From assembly GCA_033964015.1 (NCBI GenBank), contig CM066924.1:2046001-2110000 (forward strand): a stretch of DNA of 64,000 bases. Reading direction: 5' to 3'. The translations under genes and the position numbers were made by a program. The stretch is from Scolanthus callimorphus (taxonomy: Eukaryota; Cnidaria; Anthozoa; Actiniaria; Edwardsiidae). Positions 24,901-32,473 of this stretch are shown here, piece after piece (position 1 is the stretch's first letter; each line of letters opens with the position of its first letter). The notes under the pieces were generated by a model. The model had not been told where the DNA came from and did not search any database. It worked only from the letters and a program-made list of their open reading frames with translations.

Positions 24901-25396
24901 AACTTTGTGAGTGTTGCGTGACACAGAGGGCGATCGAGGTAGCTTTCTCGCAAATACTAGCTCTCGCAAATATAGAGCTGTGTATTTCAAGAAGCGGTAT
25001 GTTGTATATCCCAATGGCTAAGCAAATATTTCTATAGTCCCTGTCTTGTTTGAAGAAGCTACACCTTTAAAGAACTTCTAATGACCATTGTAATCGAGCA
25101 TGAATGAACCTGAGGCCGAACTTCGTCAAAGCGTACAGAGCAAGCCGCCTGAACATTATGAACCCATATGAACTTTTCATGTGCAAAAACATACATTTTG
25201 GGGGCCATAAATCTGAAAATATACCACAATCTATTGAAGCCAGCGAACAAAAGAAATAGGTTTGCCAACAGCAAGAACCCAGTAAGGAAATCAAGTAGGA
25301 AAATATTAATTTCATTTACATGTACCTACCAGAAGTCCTAGCGATTGTAACGGCTACAAGAAGCAGTAAGGAACAGCATGTTTGGGCGTACCTCAT
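9989..25396 (-). CDS. Secreted, GPI-anchored M28-peptidase-like protein with two EGF domains
   Basis: Eight exons, all with GT-AG borders and matching phases: 25330-25396, 23232-23437, 20002-20179, 16534-17011, 14481-14671, 12799-12891, 11008-11130, 9989-10077; 1425 nt, 474 aa. Residues 1-20 are a signal peptide. About 92-370 is an M28 (Zn-aminopeptidase) fold: strand 'EVIVFAAHLD' with H120, 'GVNNDGSG' (130-137), 'VVFAAFDRSE' (161-170), 'LTLVMDC' with D209, and 'SFWDANLNAILLTDTCYH' (310-327). Two EGF-like modules follow (374-404 and 405-443; the second begins DINEC, the calcium-binding type). The last exon gives ASSATSS then a hydrophobic tail ending LLTQLYQ: a GPI-attachment signal. Relative to active M28 enzymes three key positions look changed (see findings), so it may be a non-catalytic surface binding protein. 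The ortholog is unknown to me. Introns are large and full of repeats. Confidence 0.85.
10193..10365. mobile_element. Inverted-repeat element in intron 7
   Basis: 'ggaaaatgaaggtgggtatg...aagttattttta' at 10197-10229 is inverted at 10332-10365. About 170 bp, non-coding. Confidence 0.6.
10406..10616. mobile_element. Foldback element with 9-bp target duplication
   Basis: Almost fully self-complementary 211-bp hairpin; ends 'tagactgctagcagcccc' / 'ggggctgctagcagtcta'. The 9 bases 'aggtactgg' occur directly before (10397-10405) and after (10617-10625). Long arms plus a 9-bp duplication point to a Mutator-like non-autonomous element. Related copies at 30231-30399 and 57780-58058. Confidence 0.85.
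11008..11130 (-). CDS. M28/EGF gene exon 7 (calcium-binding EGF-like 2)
   Basis: Phase 1-1 exon, 41 codons, starting DINECSTSPC and continuing CRNTDGSYQCPCNPGYEGDG. The D-I-N-E start and N-T-D-G-S-Y/F segment are the calcium-binding EGF consensus. Confidence 0.9.
11215..11330. repeat. Dispersed repeat, copy A
   Basis: 'gattggttcacataac' and 'gggcgctattcaatctac' recur in reverse orientation at about 26080-26235. Confidence 0.6.
12799..12891 (-). CDS. M28/EGF gene exon 6 (EGF-like 1)
   Basis: Phase 1-1 exon, 31 codons: DKCRKCHAKAVCLNQVCSCS followed by SGYTGNGTNCT. Six-cysteine EGF pattern with the typical CxCxxGYTGNG ending. Confidence 0.85.
13536..13904. mobile_element. 369-bp TIR element, TTA duplication
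   Basis: 'gggtgcgccgtttctttggg' at the left is inverted as 'cccaaagaaacgcaccc' at the right, and TTA flanks both sides (13533-13535, 13905-13907). A 3-bp TWA duplication fits PIF/Harbinger-type MITEs. Lies in intron 5 of the M28/EGF gene. Confidence 0.7.
13910..14450. repeat. Older dispersed repeat, interrupted
   Basis: 'gagaaagcatccatttccat' and 'cggctga' through 'gggctcttta' matches 31745-31960, but here it is split by the element at 14074-14331. Confidence 0.6.
14074..14331. mobile_element. TIR element nested in an older repeat
   Basis: Ends 'gggcaattccagaaaataaa' / 'tttattttctggaattgccc'. The interior has C-rich tandem words and a long poly-C (about 14246-14270). Comparison with the uninterrupted copy near 31880 shows a clean insertion with AAT on both sides. 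Confidence 0.7.
14481..14671 (-). CDS. M28/EGF gene exon 5 (end of the M28 fold)
   Basis: Acceptor TTGTTCTAG, donor GTAAGG. Residues 310-373. 'FWDANLNAILLTDTCYHRG' matches the family's FWDxxxPAxxxTDT segment; the usual downstream His of the HYHxxxD ligand is not where expected. Four cysteines suggest a disulfide-rich insert. Confidence 0.8.
14704..14832. mobile_element. Perfect-arm foldback
   Basis: About 60-bp arms ('gacttgacgggatttcaaag' at the left, its inverse at the right) around 'gaggcgaagccgagg'. Confidence 0.7.
15041..15757. repeat. Three tandem copies of a ~240-bp unit
   Basis: Each copy begins 'acttggattg(c/t)gtcactag' and contains 'tggcggcgcaca' and 'gcatatagtct'. Copies start near 15044, 15281 and 15527. 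Reading frames across them are repeats. Confidence 0.85.
15764..15840. repeat. Near-perfect palindrome
   Basis: Arms of about 36 bp: 'gaatattcatagttcaaagg' through 'tctagaa', then the exact inverse. Part of the arm is repeated once more to about 15860. Confidence 0.85.
16534..17011 (-). CDS. M28/EGF gene exon 4 (core of the M28 fold)
   Basis: Acceptor TTTGCAG, donor GTACAC. Residues 151-309. 'FDRSETANI' stands where active enzymes have 'FxGEExGLxGS', so the general-base Glu is Ser169 while the metal-binding Glu is kept as E170; D209 in 'LVMDC' matches the later metal-ligand Asp. Confidence 0.85.
17111..17697. mobile_element. 587-bp TIR element, TAA duplication
   Basis: 'gggggtgttcacatga' / 'catgtgaacagcccc' ends with TAA on both sides (17108-17110, 17698-17700). 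Internal palindromic 'gcccctagggg' words. PIF/Harbinger-type MITE likely; in intron 3 of the M28/EGF gene. Confidence 0.7.
17700..18122. mobile_element. TIR element adjoining the previous one
   Basis: 'aagccctggccaaacgaaac' at the left is inverted as 'gtttcgtttgaccaggctt' at the right; internal copies of 'acgcaagtt'. Confidence 0.65.
18898..19000. mobile_element. CAATTATTC foldback, copy 1
   Basis: 'caattattcctcgagcccg' ... 'gggcgagaagaataattg' around an arm pair 'gggctattgactcag'. Same family as 21192-21294. Confidence 0.65.
20002..20179 (-). CDS. M28/EGF gene exon 3 (first metal-binding motifs)
   Basis: Acceptor TTTAAATACAG, donor GTATGT. Encodes residues 92-150, including 'AAHLDTYGRHSMGVNNDGSG'. 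H120 is the first zinc ligand of the family; at the bridging Asp position (GIxDNGSG in active enzymes) an Asn is found (N133), with Asp one place later. Confidence 0.85.
20326..20355. repeat. Long poly-G tract
   Basis: About 25 consecutive G's in intron 2 of the M28/EGF gene. Length is probably unreliable in an assembly. Confidence 0.8.
21192..21294. mobile_element. CAATTATTC foldback, copy 2
   Basis: 'caattattcgccgaaggcga' ... 'tcaggtgaataattg'-type inverted ends; arms 'agtggcgaatagtcccc' are perfect inverses. Confidence 0.75.
21299..22341. mobile_element. ~1 kb element with inverted ends
   Basis: 'agtatatactacacgggaac' (21299-21318) is perfectly inverted at 22322-22341. No transposase recognised inside. 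It directly follows the foldback at 21192-21294. Confidence 0.65.
23232..23437 (-). CDS. M28/EGF gene exon 2
   Basis: Acceptor ATGATTCAG, donor GTAAGT. Encodes residues 23-91, the N-terminal cap of the M28 region (ATEVPASIKQKYESYL...). Confidence 0.85.
25330..25396 (-). CDS. M28/EGF gene exon 1 (signal peptide)
   Basis: ATG at 25396; MRYAQTCCSLLLLVAVTIA is a clear secretion signal. Donor GTAGGT, phase 1. Confidence 0.8.
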
Positions 25397-26079
25397 GGCA
25401 GCTTGCGAGGGGAACTTGAAAATCTATTTGAGTAAGCTTTCACAAGAGCACACGTTTAATCACTCTGTGACATAATAAAACCTAGCGAGCGTGCACGCTT
25501 CTAAGCACTTCTATTCACCAGCCTTTATGTTTTGCATATCGCTGCATAAGTTAGATACGGCCCGTAGTAACGGGCCAATCACAGAGCGAGAAAGCATTAC
25601 TGTATTCTTTGACGACATGATTTCGCAATACGTAATGAGTAATGACATCATCGACCAGGAACCACAACAAGCCAGGTGTGACTGGACTTAGAGTAGTCGG
25701 TGATGAGTTTTGTTTTTATGATTCTGGAAACGGAAGCTTAGCAAACTATCAAATTACCTTCTGTATTTCCGATGCACGTCTGAGAAAATATAGGGTCGTA
25801 GATTTGGGTCCGTATTAAAACATGGGGCGCGATTTCTTCCTGGATATATGCACGATACGCATTTTTTACTTTCAGGATCTAAAACGATAGGATTCAAGTT
25901 CGGGATTCATATTGGGGATTCATATTTGGGCATATTCAGAACTCAATAAACTAACTTCAGGTGCAATTTGGAACAAATGCCTCACCACAGTAGATAATAT
26001 TATTGGAGGCAAACAACACATTGATGCTTCGCCCAGCCAGGAGGTGAAAAGAAAGAGCCCTAGTAGTCCAAGTGTAACG

Positions 26080-26235
26080 CAGTATAGCGCTATTCACTGT
26101 TTATCAGCATTGCCACAATGCTAATGTGCCAACTGTAGATTGAATAGCGCCCTTTGTTCTGTGAACCAATCGATCTCTGGTTGGCACATTAATAACAATG
26201 GATGACGTCAGCGTGAACAGCGCTATAACCCTTAC
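26080..26235. repeat. Dispersed repeat, copy B
   Basis: Reverse-orientation relative of 11215-11330 ('gtagattgaatagcgccc', 'gtgaaccaatcgatctctgg'). Confidence 0.6.
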
Positions 26236-27204
26236 TGCTCAAACCGAACACGTTCATTATTATTTTATTTATTTTTTATCTTTTTTTTGCATTTCTCTAC
26301 TCTTGAACCCGGAGGCCAAGAGAAGAAACAAAGCCAGTACCGAAGTTTGAAGGGCTATCGTGAGCCCGTGAAGAAATTTTGATGAACTAAACCCTGCGAG
26401 CATGAGCTTTCTGTCTCTCTCATCATATCGTTCAATGTAGTTATTTCTGCCTCAGGGCAGAACAAAAACAAAACAGCACGCGCACCGAATCGCGAATACA
26501 TTAGTTCAACATAAAAGAGAGATGCAACAATGGAAAAGCCTCTGCTAGCAGGGTATTAATAACCTCGTACAAGATAGATAGATAGATAAGTTTAATTACG
26601 CCTCTTGCAGTACAAGTACTGAATTGCAGGCGGTGGTCTGCAAATACAATAGTAATACATAAAGCACGAATAAATACGAAATAATAAAGTTCACACTAAA
26701 TGTCCATGACCCTAGCATATTTGTGCGTGAGAAATTATTAAACAAGGCTAAAAAAAATTAGGGCCCTCCCCTTGAACATAACAAAAAAATGTGACCCTCC
26801 CCCAGTCATAGGTAAAAAAAATTGGGACCCTCCCCCATGCAATTTATTTCAGAAAAACCTGTTAGATAGACTATTGTCCAAGTGATGTAATGTCTCTTTC
26901 TTTCTTCTTAATAACAGAACTACTTTTTTCTTACTTCTGTCATGCACCAGTCAATTGACATCACGGGCCCCCGATTTACGTTCACTAAGTGTTAAATGTT
27001 ACTATTTTCCCGGTCACCAGGGACATGGTCGTTGTTAAAGCTCCATGCAACCGGGGACACTTTTGCAACATGGCGAAACGCGCCTTTATTTTGATAAACG
27101 CATTTCGTCAAGCCTCCAGAGAAAAGATAAACGTTTTATTTTCTGCGTGTAGTAAAAAAGCCTGTTGGTTTTATTCTTCACGCGCTACAAATTATTATGA
27201 TTCA

Positions 27205-28075
27205 TATGCGTGAAGCGCAGCCCAAAAACGAATTTCTATGCTGCTTGTAACGTCGAACTCACTTCTTTGGAACATATTGACTGCCAACCAGGCGTATCAC
27301 TGGAGGGCTTTTGGGGGTTTTCATTTGTCCTTGCCAAGATACACATGCGTGTAACGACATTCGTACGCATTCCATTTAAGCGCCACAAAGCGTATTGTTT
27401 TCTTAGGGCAAGTTCTCTAAAACTAGATTAGATGTCATTCTTTATGCGCGCGAAGCGCGCCGAAATTTTCAACATAATGAGTGAAATAAAACTAGAAAAT
27501 GATATAGAACTCGTTGCTGGAATCTCTCTTTCAAGGCTTCAGGTTTCGAGAGATCCTTTCACTCGCCCAAAAATGAAGTGATCCCTCCCAAAATCCTCCG
27601 ACCTCGGTCCTTAAACCAATATATTTTCGCACGATAATCGAACTTCTGCCTGAGCGTTAATTTCCCGTTAATGCCCCGCTGAATATTCCCGCTATAGAAG
27701 GTCCGAACATGTTTTGTGTATGGCATAGTAAACAAAGCCTGTCAGGAAGTACACTACCTCAACTATATAGGTTAGGTTAATATTATTCATGCGCACAAGT
27801 GCGCTCCGCAAATGACGAAGTTATTAATATTCATGTGCGCGAAGCGCGGCCCAACGGACGAATTTATATGCTTGTAACGTCGAAAACTCACGCTTACCTC
27901 TTCTTTCAAACATATAGTGACTTGCCCTCCAGGCCTATCATTTGCAGGGAAATTCTGGGAAAGTTTGATTTTCCTTGTCAAGATAACTTGTTCTTGTCAA
28001 CGGTAGTGTCCTCATAGCTAAAAGAGTATATTATGTCATTGTTTATGCGCGCGAAGCGCGCCGAAATTTTTATGG
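27205..28075. repeat. Two diverged copies of a ~270-bp segment
   Basis: 27205-27480 and 27830-28075 share, in the same order, 'gcgcgaagcgc', 'tgcttgtaacgtcga', a 'ccaggc(g/c)tatca' word and 'gcgcgaagcgcgccgaaatt'. Confidence 0.65.
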
Positions 28076-28293
28076 AGAAGTTGCTGAAATAACCACTATC
28101 GCCATTTGTTTTACCCTCTTCATCGTCCAAATGTTGCTGAAAAAAATTATGACCCTCCCCCAAATAGGAGTGAAAAAAATTTGGACCCTCCCTTTAGACA
28201 CGCGAAAAAAATTAGGACCCTCCCCACAAAAATAGGAGCCCTCCCCCCCCCCGCTAAATAATGACATGTCCCTAAAGGGCAAGGACCTGATTT

Positions 28294-28881
28294 TAGGCTC
28301 GAGTCGATTGTGCTAGTAAAACTGGCATATTATGCTAGTAGCACTGTTCGTTTTTTATCCAGATTATGCTCAAATTATGCTCGTTTTTCAAAATTATGCT
28401 ACTTTTTTTCAAGTATTATGCTCGACAAAAAATGGGCAAAACGTAAGAAAGCTGGTGAGTTTTATTAACCTCTTATATTAATAGATCTCTTAGATGAGAT
28501 AGTAATACTGTGCGGGCTGAAACCCGGCGCTATTACAGCAACTCAATGAATTATATGTGTCTAACGACTTATACACCTATGAGAGTGTGACTGGGAACAA
28601 GGTTTTCTAGACTTCCGGTTCCGGTTCTTCCCCCAAAAAAACTAAAAAAAACAACTATCCCAACTAGGCCATTAGACATCGCCGACCGTTTATTTGGAGA
28701 GCTTACTTTATGTCTGAAGTCAATTTATCATTACAATAAGGGATATTTGAGCCTGGTTTTTGCACTTCCGGTGTTCAAAATACAAATTATTCTAGCATTG
28801 CTTTTTGACAAAAAATCTAAAATTATGCTCGTTTTGACAAATTATGCCGAAAATTATGCTAGCACAATCGACTCGAGCCTA
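28294..28881. mobile_element. Non-autonomous hAT-like element
   Basis: 588 bp with 23-bp perfect inverted ends beginning 'taggctcgagtcgattgtgc'. The 8 bases 'cctgattt' flank it on both sides (28286-28293, 28882-28889). An 8-bp duplication and TAGG start fit the hAT superfamily. The interior is rich in repeated 'attatgct' words and has no transposase. Confidence 0.85.
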
Positions 28882-29479
28882 CCTGATTTGCCCCACATGG
28901 TTTGACCTTCGCACGTCCCTGGAACAGAAAAAAACTGCTATCATCAAAACCACGTTTTTTGCTAAATTACCTTTAGTTGACAAAAGGCAAATCATTATTG
29001 TTATTGACAAGTAAACATAATGAAATAATAGGTACACTTGATGTTGCGGACGTGATTTTCTTGCAGCTCGAGAACGTGACACACTGTGACGTCACCGTAA
29101 CAAGGAACAATGATGACGTGACAGTTAGAAGGGGGTGGCAAGGATTCATAACAAGCGGCGAACCGTGAACGACTGAAGTTTCTATCTTTCTCTTTACAAA
29201 ATAAATAAGACAGGACAGTGTAACACCTGCTTTCGTAAATTGTAACTGAAATGAAACAACATTTATCACAAATTCACAGCCCGTACCTAGCGACCAAACA
29301 TCTGTTCGGTCTGAATTTGGCAAATTTATTAATTTTCAGATGAGGAAACCGCGAAGCGTCTAATATTGCTCAAGTAGCGGATCGGGAGGTCTCTGTTTGA
29401 GTAGCAAACAACTAACATTAACATTGATGCAAATTTAGGAAAACTCTGCAGACTGTAGCGCGCGCACACTAAACATTCT

Positions 29480-29728
29480 CAGGGGCGTAGCCAGCACTTA
29501 TGAGAGGGGGGGGGGTTCCAAAATTCAAAAAACAAAAAACTCCACATAGATCTCGGGGAAAAACTAGCGTTTGAAGAAATTTGCTACATTTTATTGGAGC
29601 TTTTACTTGTTGTCTATTAAATATTTACAATTTTAGTAGTAAGTCGGTCCAGAACAGAGGCGAGGGGGGTTCCGCTGTGGGAGAGGGGGGTTCCGGAACC
29701 CCTGGAACCCCCCCTGGCTACGCCCCTG
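29480..29728. mobile_element. TIR element 'caggggcgtagccag'
   Basis: 'caggggcgtagccag' is inverted as 'ctggctacgcccctg' at the right end. Such ends are common in hAT-type MITEs; no clear target duplication here. G-rich interior. Confidence 0.7.
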
Positions 29729-29799
29729 ATTATAACAACACATGACACAACTCCCCGAGATCTGACTGTAGCGTTTGCTACAGTTAATAGTCTAAAGTG

Positions 29800-30178
29800 G
29801 CGATCAAACGTTGATGAGAGGTGATGAGAGGTGATGAGAGGTGATGAGAGGTGATGAGAGGTGATGAGAGGTGATGACAGGTGATGGGAGGTGATGAGAG
29901 GTGATGAGAGGTGATGAGAGGTGATGAGAGTTTTACCGTTTGATCGCGAACTCTCATCGACTCTCATTCACTCTCATCCGCTCTCGTGTGCACTTTGAAC
30001 ACTTTGAGTTGTCCCACCGACACCGTTTGATCGCGCGGATGAGAAATTTTCAGTCAGCTGCCGCCAAAAGAAGGTTCATTTGGTTTAGTTCCTGAACTGC
30101 AGCCTTTCCTCCGCGGACAGGAACTGGTGCTATTGCTCACGCTGACTCTCATCAACTCTCATCACCGTTTGATCGATG
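29800..30178. repeat. 10-bp tandem array inside inverted 'cgtttgatcg' borders
   Basis: Twelve copies of gtgatgagag (29811-29930, two copies with one change), then several inverted 'actctcatc' words to about 30170. 'gcgatcaaacg' at 29800 is inverted at 29936 and again near 30170, so the whole can fold on itself. Confidence 0.85.
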
Positions 30179-30230
30179 AGAGAAAAGATGATAGTTGGAG
30201 CTCTCTTGGCTCTCAACACCGTTACAAAGT

Positions 30231-30399
30231 TAGACTGCTCGCAGCCCCTTCTTTGGCGAACGTCCGTAAATCCAGGGAAAATTTTTTTTTTACCCGCGGC
30301 GCGCTTCGATAACAAATCGAAGCGCGCCGCGGGTAAAAAAAAAAACATTTCCCTCGATTTACGGACGTTCGCCGAAGAAGGGGCTGGCCAAGCAGTCTA
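30231..30399. mobile_element. Foldback element, second copy of the TAGACTGC family
   Basis: 169-bp hairpin, ends 'tagactgctcgcagcccc' / 'ggggctggccaagcagtcta'; arm includes 'cgcggcgcgcttcgat'. Flanked by 'ttacaaagt' (30222-30230) and 'ttgcaaagt' (30400-30408), a 9-bp duplication with one change. Confidence 0.8.
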
Positions 30400-30402
30400 T
30401 TG

Positions 30403-31193
30403 CAAAGTGCTGAAGCGTCGTATGGCGACCGTACGGTTCTTACGCCCACGCCAGAGATTTCGGCCCTGACAGTCGCTATCCTGGTGTTGAATTGCTCAGT
30501 AGCTAGATACCTATGTGCGTTTGTCAAAAAAGAACTCTGTTTTGGCGAGAAAAAGTTGTTCAATTTTGCAAATTTGCAACTTTTTGATGTAGTACATTCG
30601 TGTCGAGTTTTCCGAATTTACTCCTGTTTACACATAACCTGTCAGTTGGTTTCCTTCAAACACCCCGCTTAGGCGCTGGCTAATCAAAAAGCACAAAAAG
30701 CAATGACGAAAATTAAAGACTCGGGATTTTGATTGACGGAAGCCAGAATGTGGTTTTACTGTTGGAAATCGATAGCGAGAGTTCGCAGAATTATGAAAAT
30801 CGCAGTAATCTACTCTACTGTAACGTGGTTTTTATTTTTTCTTCTCTCGAGGGCAAATCAAACAACGCCATGCTCGAAATACCAGGCCAGCTGATAAAGA
30901 CTGACAGAAAGACACCTGAAATTGTGGGAATAATAAATTAGAAAATGCAATAAATAATTATCTGAGTCATCGGCTGTTCGCTCAACGTTTTTACCGCACG
31001 GCATGTTTACTCGATGAGGAAAAAGGAAAATTCTTGAGGAAAAAGGAAAAAGGAAAAACTACAGGACCATACTTCCAGACAAAGAGCTGAAACGTCGTAT
31101 GGCGACCGTACGGTTCTTACGCCCACGCCAGAGATTTCGGCCCTGACAGTCGCTATCCTGGGTGTTGAATTGCTCAGTAGCTAGATACCTATG
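30403..31193. repeat. 113-bp direct duplication
   Basis: 30403-30515 recurs at 31080-31193 almost unchanged (contains 'cgtatggcgaccgtacggtt' and 'ggccctgacagtcgctatcc'). Confidence 0.9.
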
Positions 31194-31744
31194 GGTGAGA
31201 GAACGCCCGGCCACCAGACCATATAAGGACGCCCCTTGTACCGTTAGTGAACAATCAACACTATTAATTATGCATCTCCGACATATTTATAGGTCTGATT
31301 AGCGTGTACGAGATCCATGTGGGACAGGTTGTTGATTCTTGAAACTCAAAAAAACTTTATCTAACGGTAATCCAAAAATCTTAATTGATCACAGGTACCG
31401 TTTTACGTTTTATTAATCATTACCCAGTAACAAGTATGGTATGGACACCAAAGTGCAGAATAATTCGTTTTGTCGTTAAGGCGCATGCGCAAAAACGTCA
31501 TCTCATTTTTTTCCTTGAACATTTATTTAATTACCTTCCGGTCCCAAATGCCATTATTACCTCTATTAAGCGGCAAAAAATGCCATTAATGATTCTCCCC
31601 TGGTGAAAGTTCTCAAAGAGTTTCTAGAGTGAGTTACACAATCAATGATAGCATTATCCAGCAATTAATTGGTTATCTAGTGAGTTTTATTACTTGTCTT
31701 GTACGACCTCCATTAGGTGGCCAGCCTCTATATAACGGCCACTT

Positions 31745-31960
31745 GGCTCGGTCTCGAGGGAGGCCGCTTAAAGATCCTGTGTCAGCCGCCATTTTGTCAG
31801 CATAGCAACATACCAAGTCGGAGAAAGCATCCATTTCCATCGGCTGATTTACAAAGTATAGAGCAATGTTCTCGATTGAATTTGGTAAATCAAATATAAA
31901 CTTTGTTTTTAGATGCTCATTAAGAGGTTTCTTCACGTTAAGGAGTGGCTGACACGGGCT
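31745..31960. repeat. Uninterrupted copy of the 13.9 kb repeat
   Basis: Shares 'gagaaagcatccatttccat' and flanking sequence with 13910-14450 and helps date the insertion there. Confidence 0.6.
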
Positions 31961-32023
31961 CTTTAATAGAGGTACCACTGTAGCTGACTACAAAGCTCAT
32001 CCTATTGCATTATTGTCTCTTAC

Positions 32024-32473
32024 GTCTTCTGAGTCTTCTTCCAAGCATCCATCGCTAGAAATTTCTGGGCCAACTGAAAATTAACCAATTTACACTCGTA
32101 CACGTAATACCAAACACACGTGGAGCTCCCTTTCGGTAACACTATATGTCTAGCACTAGGAAGAACAGAAGAATCTCCACGCCTTAAATTTATTGCTCCG
32201 TCAGCCATCTGCAGTTCTAGCTCTCCCACTAAGGCAAACAACCTGACATCTTTACAGTATTCTTTCATAAAGAAAGTGCTGTAAGGTTGCCCTGGTTGTT
32301 CCATGAAAAATGACACCCCGTATCCCTTTGAGGCCCAGTCCTTCTCGATGCGTCGGATTTCTTGGAAGTCTATGACGTCACCGGATAGTTGGGGGATTAT
32401 CCAATCAAAAGAGAAAACCCAGTAGTTGACTCGTGAAAGGTCGACAGATGAATTGACATAGCGCTGTTGAGGC
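32024..32473 (-). CDS. GGCX: GGCX exon 3
   Basis: Acceptor CTTTCAG, donor GTAAGA. '(R)PQQRYVNSSVDL' continues the human FQQRIFDPRVD block; the end corresponds to human residues up to about the 'LQELKEK' segment. Confidence 0.85.

Larger units (their letters stand above)
25397..32023. other. Repeat-rich region between the M28/EGF gene and recognised GGCX exons
   Basis: The remaining 3' exon(s) of GGCX must lie here (its last recognised exon ends in phase 2) but I could not identify them. The rest is repeats: a dispersed element (26080-26235), two diverged copies of one segment (27205-27480, 27830-28075), 'gaccctccc' tandem words (26760-26850, 28140-28260), and the elements listed below. Confidence 0.5.

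Noticed and set aside
28886..28925. A 36-base exon-like stretch (acceptor TTCTGTTCCAG, donor GTAGGC, minus) whose phase would fit after GGCX exon 3
   Set aside because: The apparent donor is created by the border of the hAT-like insertion and the pre-insertion sequence continues into a dispersed repeat; no similarity to the GGCX C-terminus.
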